From the NCBI GenBank assembly GCA_041605955.1, contig JBFIXI010000041.1, positions 1-36,244 of the forward strand: a stretch of DNA of 36,244 bases. Reading direction: 5' to 3'. This DNA is from JAHEJX01 sp041605955 (GTDB lineage Bacteria > Actinomycetota > Acidimicrobiia > Spongiisociales > UBA5794). The stretch's first letter is position 1; every line of letters starts with the position of its first letter. The notes beneath the pieces are model-generated. The model was not told the DNA's origin. It ran no database searches and was given only the letters and a program-made list of their open reading frames with translations. This document shows positions 7,899-15,786 of this stretch, piece by piece. A program made the position numbers and the translations under genes.

Positions 7899-7920
7899 GG
7901 TGTCCGTCAGGTGTCCGTCA
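7899..7920. repeat. Tandem pair of 11-bp repeats GGTGTCCGTCA
   Basis: Two exact 11-base copies in direct tandem (7899-7909 and 7910-7920), about 100 bp from the tRNA-derived site at 8023-8072. Direct repeats at this distance from an attachment core are what arm-type integrase binding sites look like, but no integrase gene is visible here. The function is inferred from position only. Confidence 0.45.
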
Positions 7921-8022
7921 GACAACCCATAACGACCAAGAACAACCAGAGTGAACAACAGGCGAAATCCTCTGCCCCACAAGGGATTTCAGCTGAGCCG
8001 ACAGTGATCCAAAACTCTCATT

Positions 8023-8072
8023 CTGCCTTCACACGGCAGAGGTCATTGGTTCGAACCCAGTAGCGCCCACCA
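8023..8072 (+). tRNA. 3' half of a tRNA-Val(CAC) gene; probable attachment site
   Basis: The anticodon arm CTGCC-TTCACAC-GGCAG gives anticodon CAC (valine). Variable loop AGGTC, T arm ATTGG-TTCGAAC-CCAGT, acceptor strand AGCGCCC, discriminator A and encoded CCA follow. The matching 5' acceptor strand (GGGCGCT) and a D arm are absent upstream, so this is not a complete tRNA gene. A lone 3' half is the usual scar at the far end of an element that integrated into a tRNA gene. By that geometry the element lies to the left and the original chromosome to the right. ACCAAC at 8069-8074 can pair with GTTGGT at 8089-8094. Confidence 0.75.
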
Positions 8073-8303
8073 ACTCGGAAGGCCACGCGTTGGTTGGTTT
8101 CTCAGTTGTGGCAACGTTTTCCTGCGAATCTGGATGTGCGGCTGGCTTTCAACGCGAACAGCCCGAAATAGCTGCCGAGATCGCCGGGATGCGGACACCG
8201 CACGCGACGAGGGTCAGCAAGAAGCAACACGATATCCATGTCGTGTCCAGAGGACCCGGGCGAGTTGGCCGAGATATGCGCCGGACGGATTCGCGCCCGG
8301 ACG
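8073..8303. other. Short gap to the right of the tRNA scar
   Basis: About 230 bp between the tRNA-derived site and the end of the deacetylase gene. Only short, non-family-like frames are present. This should be the original chromosomal flank of the integration site, so it may keep the terminator of the ancestral tRNA gene just after 8072. Confidence 0.4.
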
Positions 8304-9095
8304 TCAATCCGGGAGCCGGACCGCCTTTCCCTGCGCCAGATGGAGCGATGCATCGCTCACGATCGCCGGCGCGTTGGATCCCGTCGCCAGTTTCTCCGAC
8401 ACTGGGATGCAGCCCCCGGTGTAGCGCATGAAGTCCTTCCAGGCCTCCATGTTCTCGGGTGCCAGCAGCGTATACGTGAACAGGTGCATCATGAACGCCC
8501 CGCCGGGGTCCGCGTCGTACTGCTGCTCGAAGATCTTCAGCACTTCGGCGGCCGGGCGGGGGTGGTAAAACAGCAATTCGACGTCGTGCGGGTACTTGGC
8601 AGGGACCCAGGTCACCCCGTCCGGCATGGCATCGTTGTCGTGTGGTGTGACGCTGGAGAACCACTCGATGCCCACGTCGACGAGGGCGGCGGCCGCCTCG
8701 GGGCTCATTGCGCCCTTGGCGCCGATCCACAGACCGTTGGGCTCGACGCCGACCTCGGCAAGCCCGTCGACGCACATCTCCAACTCATCACGCAGTGTTG
8801 TCCGCGTCATCTCGGGAGTAACGAGGTAGTGCAGCCTCCCGTGAGTCCCGACCTCATGCCCCTCGTCGACCATCCGTCTGATCACTCGCTTGCGATACGG
8901 GACGTCTCGCCACAGGAAACAGAAAGTCATCCGGGCGTTCACCAACCGGGCGGCATCGAGCCAGGTGAAGTAGTGCTCGTCCTCGTACCATCGGGAATGG
9001 AGCCACAGCTTGCGTCGGGCAAGATCGGGGTCGCTTTCGGAGATGTCCTTGGTAAACCAGTACAGCTCCTCCTGGTAGGCGTCGAACTGTGCCAT
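8304..9095 (-). CDS. Polysaccharide deacetylase (NodB-fold) family protein
   Basis: A 263-residue protein of the NodB-homology superfamily, which removes acyl groups from amino sugars or, in some members, opens other C-N bonds. The start is the ATG at 9093-9095, preceded by GGAGGAATCGGC; an earlier in-frame start at 9128 lacks such a site. The metal-binding HxxxxH-type motif is visible as GHEVGTHGRLHY near residues 78-89. The usual N-terminal TFDDG motif is not recognisable; the Asp-rich YEDEHYFTWLDAA may replace it. Later conserved-looking parts are VDVGIEWFSSVTPHD and GGAFMMHLFTY. It lies 68 bp downstream of an alpha/beta hydrolase on the same strand, probably one operon. The substrate is unknown. 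Confidence 0.75.
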   Translation of the reverse strand: MAQFDAYQEELYWFTKDISESDPDLARRKLWLHSRWYEDEHYFTWLDAARLVNARMTFCFLWRDVPYRKRVIRRMVDEGHEVGTHGRLHYLVTPEMTRTTLRDELEMCVDGLAEVGVEPNGLWIGAKGAMSPEAAAALVDVGIEWFSSVTPHDNDAMPDGVTWVPAKYPHDVELLFYHPRPAAEVLKIFEQQYDADPGGAFMMHLFTYTLLAPENMEAWKDFMRYTGGCIPVSEKLATGSNAPAIVSDASLHLAQGKAVRLPD

Positions 9096-9163
9096 GCCGA
9101 TTCCTCCGATCACCCGCCGGCCGAGCATATCGAACGGACTGTGAGGCTGGTGGACGGCTGGGA

Positions 9164-10018
9164 TCAGGGAAGAGCACGCGCTGTCAGCAAAGCCACCTGG
9201 TCGGCGAATCCCCTGGGATCGTCAGCAGCGATGAAGTCGGTTCCGCCGGAGAACACGTGGCTCGTCGCCAGCGGGACCGAAGCACGGGCCGCCTCGAACC
9301 ATCCGAAGACTCGGTCGCGCTCGCCGCCAAGGAGATGGACCGGCATCGAAAGGCTTCGCAGCGCCGGGAGTGGATCGTATCGCCACATTGCCCGATAGGC
9401 GGTGGCATAGTCCCGGCCGCACGCCAGGTACGCTTCCACGTGCCACTGCACCTCCGCAGGGCTGAGATAGGGGTACTGACCGAGGACCCGCTGCCAGAGG
9501 TCGATCAGGTGGCTGCCGTCCGCTCGCACGACGATGGGCTCGGCAAAGTCGGATGCGAGGCGCTGACGTCGGGCGTCTGCGGTGTAGACGGGAAGGCCGT
9601 GGAGCACGAGGCCCTGGGTGCGTTCCGGAGCGCGGTGGGCGGCTGCCAATGCGATGACCGATCCCGTCGCCCGGCCCAGCAATACAGCTGGCGCGCCGGT
9701 TGTACCGACGCGGTCCGCGATCTGCCAAACGAGATCGGCGTAGTCCTCCATCTCCCACCCACCCGGGACGGGGTCCGACCACCCGTACCCGGGCGTATCG
9801 AAGGCAAACGGATGGGTGAATTCGGAGAGGAGAGGAAGGACGGCGTCATAGTGACCGGAATGAAGCGGCGTCTGGTGGATTACCAGGAGCAGCGGCAGAT
9901 GCGCCGCATCCTGCCGATCGACGGTCCGGTAATGCACATGACCCCACGGCAGCCGCACATACCCGCGCTGGACTGGCTCGACCGGGATGTCCTGCGGTCC
10001 TTGGCCGGGCGACGACAC
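9164..10018 (-). CDS. Alpha/beta hydrolase-fold protein lacking the Ser nucleophile and His
   Basis: A 284-residue alpha/beta-hydrolase-fold protein starting at GTG 10018. Fold landmarks are present: VIHQTPLHSGHYD (oxyanion region, about 46-58), FDTPGYGWSDP (about 73-83), the elbow LLGRATGSVIAL at about 113-124, the acid-loop GGERDRVFGW (Asp about 235), and a C-terminal helix. In the elbow GRATG the position of the catalytic Ser is Ala117, and the usual catalytic His region reads FSGGTDFIAADDP with Thr instead of His. As written it cannot use the Ser-His-Asp triad. It may be a pseudo-hydrolase or use another mechanism. It is divergent from the epimerase gene and precedes the deacetylase gene. 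Confidence 0.8.
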   Translation of the reverse strand: MSSPGQGPQDIPVEPVQRGYVRLPWGHVHYRTVDRQDAAHLPLLLVIHQTPLHSGHYDAVLPLLSEFTHPFAFDTPGYGWSDPVPGGWEMEDYADLVWQIADRVGTTGAPAVLLGRATGSVIALAAAHRAPERTQGLVLHGLPVYTADARRQRLASDFAEPIVVRADGSHLIDLWQRVLGQYPYLSPAEVQWHVEAYLACGRDYATAYRAMWRYDPLPALRSLSMPVHLLGGERDRVFGWFEAARASVPLATSHVFSGGTDFIAADDPRGFADQVALLTARALP

Positions 10019-10107
10019 GGTGCCGACTCTACTGGCCGAGCTCGAGGATTCTCCGGTGGTCGTGCGATAAGGTCGGTCAGGCGCTCAGCGAAGGAGGGGA
10101 TGCCAAC

Positions 10108-11109
10108 TTGGCGGCTTTGATCACCGGAGGGAACGGTTTCGTCGGCCTCAACCTCGCGGAGGAGTTGCTGACGAGCGGGCGCACGGTAGTGACCTTCAGT
10201 CGGCGCCCCCTCCCGGAGCCGGCTCGTCAGGAACTCGCCGATCTCGACGGCATCCTCATTACCGAGCAAGGTGACGTTCGCGACTGCGACGCGCTGAGGC
10301 GAGTCATAGCCGAAAACGCGGTGGACAGGGTCTTCCACGGCGCCATCGTCACGGCAGGCCGCCACAGGGAGCTGAGCTCGGCGAGGGACATCGTGGACAT
10401 CAATGTGATGGGGACCGTCGCCGTGCTCGACGCGGCCCGGCACGAGGGCGTGAAGCGGGTTGTCTACGCCTCCTCGGGTGCCGTGTACGGGGATTCCCGA
10501 TTCGGCCCCGAGCCGCTGGATGAGACTGCGCCGTTCGCGCCGACGGCGCTCTACGGCATAACGAAGGTGACCGGGGAGCTGCTCACGCGCCGCTATCAAG
10601 AGCTATGGGGGCTATCGACAGTGTCCGCTCGGATCAACGCTGTCTTCGGACCGTGGGAGCGGGACACGGGAGTGCGTGATACTTTGAGCCCCATGCTGGG
10701 TCTGGCGGCTGCCGCGCTCCGCGGCGAACGAGTTCGGTGGTACCGCGGCTCGCCGCAGGACTGGATCTACTCTCGCGATGTGGCTCACGCGTGTGCAGTG
10801 CTCCTCACTACGGAGACGATCGCTCACGACGCCTACAACATTGCACCTGGATATGCATGGGATGTTGCGAGGTGGGTCGACCGGCTCGCGATCGGATACG
10901 CCGAATTGGATCTGGAATCGGTGGCGGCACCGGAAGACGCCGACATAGTGGAGCACACGACACCGGGCCGGGTCAGGACCCCGGTTGCCAACGATCGGAT
11001 CAGGGAGCTGATCACCGAATTCCCCCGACACGATTCCGACGCCGCGCTGGACGACTATCTCCGCTGGATCGAGGACCACGCCGACTTCATCGCAGCAGCG
11101 ATCCCGTGA
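10108..11109 (+). CDS. NAD(P)-dependent epimerase/dehydratase (extended SDR)
   Basis: A 333-residue extended short-chain dehydrogenase, of the kind that changes nucleotide sugars or other alcohols with bound NAD. Seen: the N-terminal Rossmann motif ITGGNGFVG (about 5-13), GDVRD (about 55), a Ser in VYASSGAVYGD and the catalytic YGITK (YxxxK) at about 149-153, then INAVFGPWERDTGVRD and WIYSRDVAHA of the substrate region. The start is TTG at 10108; AAGGAGGGG lies 8-10 nt upstream and no ATG is in frame. It is divergent from the alpha/beta hydrolase across an 88-bp gap that should hold both promoters. Confidence 0.88.
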   Translation: MAALITGGNGFVGLNLAEELLTSGRTVVTFSRRPLPEPARQELADLDGILITEQGDVRDCDALRRVIAENAVDRVFHGAIVTAGRHRELSSARDIVDINVMGTVAVLDAARHEGVKRVVYASSGAVYGDSRFGPEPLDETAPFAPTALYGITKVTGELLTRRYQELWGLSTVSARINAVFGPWERDTGVRDTLSPMLGLAAAALRGERVRWYRGSPQDWIYSRDVAHACAVLLTTETIAHDAYNIAPGYAWDVARWVDRLAIGYAELDLESVAAPEDADIVEHTTPGRVRTPVANDRIRELITEFPRHDSDAALDDYLRWIEDHADFIAAAIP

Positions 11110-11702
11110 TACCGGAGCCGTCCCGGGTCGGGCTTCGCGTCGCGGCCGCCTCGATCTTTGCGGCTTAGAATCGAAGCCATGCCATCAACGTGTTCCAGCG
11201 GGGCAGCGTGGACGGCATCGTGGTGGATGACCCCCGCCGATCACAGACCGTTGGAGAGGATCACCATCAATCGCGCCGGCTATCCGGTGGGTCGGACCAT
11301 GGGTGCCCCCATCGACGACGACTGGTCCGTTGAATTGATCCACCGGGCAGTCCGCCGGCGATTCGAACAGATGGGTGCATCCCCTCGTGGAGGTCGTGTG
11401 AGTGGGAACTCCATCGGGGACCGCGGTGAATGACGGGCCGCACGTCTGCGGTTTCGGGCTCCAAGCCCCACGTGTCGTCTTCCCCCGCATCCACCGCGAG
11501 TTTCTCGATCCCGGCGAGATCTGGCGGCGTTGCCTCGAGAGAACCGAACGTCACCTTGCCAGTGGGCAGAACCTGGCATCGGCGCGGGACCAGGCCGCCG
11601 TAGATCGCAACCTCGCCGGCATCTTGGTCCGGCCAGCTCGGATCCGAGCCGAGGGGTTCGGCTCGCGGGCCGTGTCGTGCACCGGGACGTGCTACCCGCG
11701 TG
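11110..11702. other. 593-bp gap with weak, competing reading frames
   Basis: Frames of 91 aa (11158-11433) and 102 aa (11402-11710, GTG start) lie on the plus strand, and the minus strand is also open through most of the same stretch as part of a long frame antisense to the next gene. Parts read protein-like on either strand (plus INRAGYPVGRTMGAPIDDDW; minus DAGEVAIYGGLVPRRCQVLP). I recognise no family and cannot pick a strand. A decayed gene is the most likely explanation. Confidence 0.4.
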
Positions 11703-13139
11703 ATGGCTGATGGGCCGCTCATCCCGGCGTTGGCCAGGTGGGCTGCGGCAGTGCGCGACCAGGGTCTGCCCGGTCCGGTTGCCACGGATGCCCGCCGGCG
11801 CGTGCTCGACACGACTGGAATCATGTTGGCCGCCCTGCGACTGCCAACAAGCGCCGCCGCCCTCACTTGGGTCGCCGCCCGCGGAGGCGCGACCCGCGCC
11901 ACGGTGCCGGGCTTGGCGCACCGCACCACCGTCGGCGATGCCGCTTTCGCCACCGGCGTGCTCGCCGGATCCTTGGAGTTCGATGACACCCACTTGCCAT
12001 CGATCGTCCATCCGAGCGCCTCAGTGGTGCCCGCCTCCCTTGCCGCCGCCGAGAGTGGAGCCGCGGATGGCGCCACCTTGCTGGTGGGTGTGGCCGTCGG
12101 GATCGAGATCGCCGTCCGGATCGGGATGGCCGGATACGTCCCGGAGACGCGAACCAATCTCTGGCTGGAGCGCGGCCAACACGCCACTTCGATCTGCGGC
12201 ATGGTCGGCGCCGCAGCGGCTGCCGCGCTGGTCATGGGGCTCCCCGCCGCCGCGATCGCACATGCGATGGGCGGTGCTGTTTCCAACGCTTCGGGCATCC
12301 TCGAGGCCAACCGCACCGGGGGCACGATGAAGCGGACCCACTATGGATGGGCCGCCATGGGTGGGGTCATCGCAGCTGAGTTGGCAGCCGCCGGCTTCAC
12401 CGGCCCGCCGACCGCATTGGAAGGTCGCTACGGGATGTTCACCGGTCTGCTCGGAGACTCCGCCAGGACCGCCCCGGTGGTAGATGGCCTCGGTGAGCGC
12501 TGGCTCGTCCACGACGTTGTGGTCAAGCCGTATCCGACGAACGCCTTCGCCCACGGCGCAATCGACGCCGTGCTGCGGCTGCGCGACGCGGGCCTGCGCC
12601 CGGCAGACGTCGCTACTCTGACGTTGCGGGTCTCGGCGCCGGCGGTACGAACACTCGGCGAGCCGATCGAGCTCAAACGCCGGCCGGCAAACGCGTTTGA
12701 GGCGCAGCGCTCCGGGCCGTATCTGATAGCAGCGGCCCTCGCCGGGGGGAGCGGACTCGGTGTAGGTCTGGACGACTTCACTGACGATCTCCTCCGGGAC
12801 CCTATCCGGCTCGATCTCGCATCTCGCGTCTGCGTGGAGGCGGCGGCGGAATTCGATACAGAGTTTCCCGAGCGTTTTCCCGCCGAGGTGACTGTGACGA
12901 CGACTGGGGGGCGAGAGCTGACGGAGCGGGTACTCGACCCGAGAGGCGGGCCGGAGGCACCGCTTTCGGCAGACGAAGTCACAGCCAAGTTTGCCGACAA
13001 CGTTCGCTCGGTGCTCGAGCCGGAGCAGGCAGATCTGTTGCGCTGGGCCGTTGGGGAACTCGGAGTAGCGACAGGACCGGCCGACGTCGCGTCTGCGCTC
13101 GCGGCGAGCAGCCTGAGTAGCTCTCCAATGCACACGTGA
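11703..13139 (+). CDS. MmgE/PrpD family protein (first copy)
   Basis: A 478-residue protein of the MmgE/PrpD family, whose best known member is 2-methylcitrate dehydratase; others act on cis-aconitate or iminodisuccinate, so the substrate here is open. The start is ATG 11703 (a GTG precedes it directly). Seen: N-terminal helical domain with ARRRVLDTTGIMLAAL, the GSLEFDDTHLPSIVHPSASVV active-site region (about residues 80-105, with Asp-Asp-Thr-His), GYEVA-like GIEIAVRIG, a Gly/Ala-rich helical part, AGGTMKRTHYGWAA-like TGGTMKRTHYGWAA and the motif KPYPTNAFAH with its conserved Lys-Pro-Tyr-Pro. A second, more distant copy is at 19509. It faces the cyclase gene tail to tail with a 12-bp gap. Confidence 0.88.
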   Translation: MADGPLIPALARWAAAVRDQGLPGPVATDARRRVLDTTGIMLAALRLPTSAAALTWVAARGGATRATVPGLAHRTTVGDAAFATGVLAGSLEFDDTHLPSIVHPSASVVPASLAAAESGAADGATLLVGVAVGIEIAVRIGMAGYVPETRTNLWLERGQHATSICGMVGAAAAAALVMGLPAAAIAHAMGGAVSNASGILEANRTGGTMKRTHYGWAAMGGVIAAELAAAGFTGPPTALEGRYGMFTGLLGDSARTAPVVDGLGERWLVHDVVVKPYPTNAFAHGAIDAVLRLRDAGLRPADVATLTLRVSAPAVRTLGEPIELKRRPANAFEAQRSGPYLIAAALAGGSGLGVGLDDFTDDLLRDPIRLDLASRVCVEAAAEFDTEFPERFPAEVTVTTTGGRELTERVLDPRGGPEAPLSADEVTAKFADNVRSVLEPEQADLLRWAVGELGVATGPADVASALAASSLSSSPMHT

Positions 13140-13151
13140 AGCAGGCCGTCC

Positions 13152-14015
13152 TCAGACGACAAGCAGCGGGTTGACCAGGCTCCCGGTGGCACCAACGATC
13201 GGGAGCGGAGCCACGACCGCCATCCCCGCCGAGAACGCTTCTCCCGCCCCGGCGGCGCGGGCGGCGGCGAAGTCGCAGTTGTCGACTATCGCCAGCCCAA
13301 TCGCCCAGATCAGCCGGTGCACGTTGAGCCGTTCCCGCGGCTCGATGGGCGCATCGAGGAGATCCCAGAGGAGCAGCGCGATGGAATGGTCGGCGAGCCA
13401 CTCTGCGACGTCATCGGTGACAGCCTGGTAGAGATCCTCCGGGCCATCGGAAGTCAAGCGATCCCGACCCAGGTCGAGGATCAGTGCATCGCCGGGTTCG
13501 GGGATGAGGCCGGCGCCGTTCAGGACGGCTTCGATCTCGGCCGCCGTGGCCGGGTCATCGGCCCCGACGGCGCTCGACCCCCGAAAGGACGGGACGTCGA
13601 CGTAGAGACCGCGGGTCACGATCCCCGTCCGGGCCCATGTCTCGATGGAGGTCGGCGCGGGGATCTCGGACGAGGGGACTTGTCCGTACCAGGCGCCATC
13701 CCACCCGACGTGGGACAGGCCGTCGAGATGCGTCTTGTCCAGTCCGTGGCATGCCGCCGAGAAGCGGTCGTAACCCACCGTCACTCGCCCGAACTCCTCT
13801 ACCCACCGGTGCAAGTGCAATGCTTTGTCGTCATCTGGGTCATTTCCGACCAGCCGGCGCGCCAGGCTGATGCTGCGACCGTGGCGGACCGTGGCAACCG
13901 CCCGGGCGATGGCAGCAGGGTCGATGGACACCACTGAACCGCACCGTTGCGGATCCGGAGCCCCTTCTCCGGCGAGCTCCTCGAGCCGGCGGTCGAGTCG
14001 GGAAGGCTCTCTCAC
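13152..14015 (-). CDS. Cyclase-family metal hydrolase (kynurenine-formamidase-like)
   Basis: A 287-residue member of the cyclase family (PF04199-type fold), which includes kynurenine formamidases and hydrolases that open lactones or amides. The metal site is seen as THLDGLSHVGWDG at about residues 95-107: His, Asp and His in the order of the family motif HxGTHxDxPxH. The preceding CHGLDK replaces the usual HxG. Family-like parts follow: TRGLYVDVPSF, GDALILDLGRD, and SIALLLWDLLDAP. The start is ATG at 14013-14015; the divergent cupin begins about 125 bp away. Which ester or amide it opens cannot be told from sequence. Confidence 0.82.
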   Translation of the reverse strand: MREPSRLDRRLEELAGEGAPDPQRCGSVVSIDPAAIARAVATVRHGRSISLARRLVGNDPDDDKALHLHRWVEEFGRVTVGYDRFSAACHGLDKTHLDGLSHVGWDGAWYGQVPSSEIPAPTSIETWARTGIVTRGLYVDVPSFRGSSAVGADDPATAAEIEAVLNGAGLIPEPGDALILDLGRDRLTSDGPEDLYQAVTDDVAEWLADHSIALLLWDLLDAPIEPRERLNVHRLIWAIGLAIVDNCDFAAARAAGAGEAFSAGMAVVAPLPIVGATGSLVNPLLVV

Positions 14016-14141
14016 GATCTGCTCCTGCGCTGGGTGCGGATCACCAGGGTGGGGTTTGGTCGCCTCGCGGACACTAGCCCGCCGCGCGAACGGTCGCTAC
14101 GCTGCCCAAGGGTCGTCGAGGAGGACATTACGAACGCGCCG

Positions 14142-14537
14142 TTGATTCTTCGAACGGCTGACGCAACTTCGATCGACCGCGGCTCGGGGATCAGAAGCAT
14201 CCCACTCGTCGGCGGGGACACCGGAGCCGAACGCCTGCTGGCCGGCGTGACCGTGCTTCCTCCGGGAGCATCGATTCCGCTACACACGCACTCGAGTGAG
14301 GAGTTCATCCTCATCCTCGAAGGCGACGCCATGTGCGAATTAGAAGAGGAGTCGCACCGGCTGGCCCCCCTCGATGCCACCTACGTGCCTGCCGGGATTC
14401 CGCACCGGTTCCTCAACGTCGGGGATGGACCGATGCGCATCTTGTGGGTGTACACCGACGTGGACACGACCAGAACCCTGGTGGCGTCGGGCGAAACCCT
14501 CGGTCATCTCGACTCCTATCCGGACGAAGGGTCGTGA
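14142..14537 (+). CDS. Small cupin-domain protein
   Basis: Single-domain cupin, about 131 residues if started at TTG 14142. Cupin motif 1 is PLHTHSSEEFILILEGDAMC (two His and the Glu as metal ligands) and motif 2 is YVPAGIPHRFLNVGDGPMRI with the third His. Such proteins are isomerases, dioxygenases or sensors; the role is not clear. The frame stays open up to 13947, but that part is antisense to the cyclase gene, so a nearer start is expected. GAGGAGG at 14118-14124 lies 17 nt before TTG 14142 and 2 nt before an ATT (14127), and GTG 14049 is another candidate, so the start is uncertain. MFS and LLM genes follow on the same strand. Confidence 0.8.
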   Translation: MILRTADATSIDRGSGIRSIPLVGGDTGAERLLAGVTVLPPGASIPLHTHSSEEFILILEGDAMCELEEESHRLAPLDATYVPAGIPHRFLNVGDGPMRILWVYTDVDTTRTLVASGETLGHLDSYPDEGS

Positions 14538-14565
14538 CGCTCGGAGGGCATTCGAGGCAACCGGG

Positions 14566-15786
14566 ATGAGATTGTTCCGCCCGCCAATCGATGTCACGCC
14601 GAACCGATCGTGGCTCATGGCGGCGATGGCGTTGGTGATGGTGACGGGAGGGTTCGTCAGATCGGCGCTGCCGGTGCTCTCGATATTCGTCATCAGGGAG
14701 TTCGACCTGAGCGCGTCGGAATTCGGGCTGCTGCTGACGCTCTTCATGATGTCGCTCACGGTGGGGGCACCGGTGACCGGGAGGATCACAGACGTCGTCG
14801 GCGGCCGGCGCCTCCTCACGGCCCGGTTCGTGGTCGTCGTTTTCGGCCTCGCCGCCGCCGCAGCGGCGCCTTCCTACCTGATGCTGGCCGTGGTCGTGAT
14901 CATCACCGCCTTGAGCCTGGGCGGTGGCAATCCGGGTACCAACAAGCTGATCGCCCAATATGTCACGGCCGGCCATCGCGGGACTGTCATGGGCGTGAAG
15001 CAATCCGGTGGCCAGCTCGGCGTGCTGGTGGCCGGTTTGGTGCTGCCGGCGATCGCGGTGGCCGCATCGTGGAGAGTCAGCCTCGTCACTGGAATCGTGA
15101 TCCCGATCGTTGGCCTCATGCTGCTGCTGACCGTCGTCCCTCCGGATCGTCCCGGCGCCGGGAGAGCGGGCGGAACGTCGACTGTTGCTCCCTTCGACTC
15201 GATGGTGTTGCGGCAGATCGGCCTGGTCGGGTTCGCGATGGGAGCGGGGGTGTCCGCCGTGTTCGGGTTCCTGCCGCTCTATGCGCAGGAAGAGGTCGGC
15301 ATGTCGTCCACCGCCGCGGGTGCCGTCGTTTCTCTGATGGCCTTCGTGGGCGTCGGCGCCCGGATCCTCTGGGGACGTCAAAGCGAACGCGCCGATCACT
15401 TCTCGGAGCCGTTTGCTCTGCTTGCCCTCCTCTCCATCGGCGCCACTGCCGCCATCGCAGCCGCTTCGACCGTGGGGTCTCTGGTTCTGTGGATAGGCGC
15501 CGCCGCAGCAGGTGCCAGCCTGGAAGCATGGAACTCGGTCGGGAACCTGGCAGTGGTGACTCTGGTGGACTTGCAGCACGCCGGCAAGGCATCCGGGCTC
15601 GTGATGCTCGGTTTTCTCCTGGGCGGAGCGCTCAGCCCATTTGCTTTCGGCTACCTCGTAGACATCTCGGGATATGGAGCGGCTTGGACACTTGTGGCCT
15701 CCTGCTTTGCCGCCGCGCTGATCGTGTCGCTGCGCTGGCGCCACACCGAACACAATCAGCTCGCAACTCCGGGCCGAGCAGCGTGA
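14566..15786 (+). CDS. MFS transporter (first copy)
   Basis: A 406-residue major facilitator superfamily carrier with about 12 hydrophobic helices. The start ATG 14566 gives MRLFRPPIDVTPNRSWLMAA, a cytoplasmic tail before helix 1. The loop 2-3 motif is seen as GRITDVVGGRRLL (about residues 67-79), and helix 4-5 has the GGGNPGTNKLIAQY and VKQSGGQLGV segments. Second half: GFLPLYAQEEVGMS and SLMAFVGVGARILWGRQSER, the repeat of the loop motif. The substrate is unknown; the neighbours suggest a small organic acid or amide. Its TGA overlaps the GTG start of the LLM gene (GTGA). Confidence 0.9.
   Translation: MRLFRPPIDVTPNRSWLMAAMALVMVTGGFVRSALPVLSIFVIREFDLSASEFGLLLTLFMMSLTVGAPVTGRITDVVGGRRLLTARFVVVVFGLAAAAAAPSYLMLAVVVIITALSLGGGNPGTNKLIAQYVTAGHRGTVMGVKQSGGQLGVLVAGLVLPAIAVAASWRVSLVTGIVIPIVGLMLLLTVVPPDRPGAGRAGGTSTVAPFDSMVLRQIGLVGFAMGAGVSAVFGFLPLYAQEEVGMSSTAAGAVVSLMAFVGVGARILWGRQSERADHFSEPFALLALLSIGATAAIAAASTVGSLVLWIGAAAAGASLEAWNSVGNLAVVTLVDLQHAGKASGLVMLGFLLGGALSPFAFGYLVDISGYGAAWTLVASCFAAALIVSLRWRHTEHNQLATPGRAA

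Noticed and set aside
7997..8072. Complete tRNA-Val gene
   Set aside because: No 5' acceptor strand complementary to AGCGCCC and no D arm can be found upstream of the anticodon arm.
14610..15782. Plus-strand frame upstream of the LLM gene as an N-terminal fusion
   Set aside because: This part is an out-of-frame reading of the MFS gene; the LLM domain begins right at GTG 15783, which overlaps the MFS stop.
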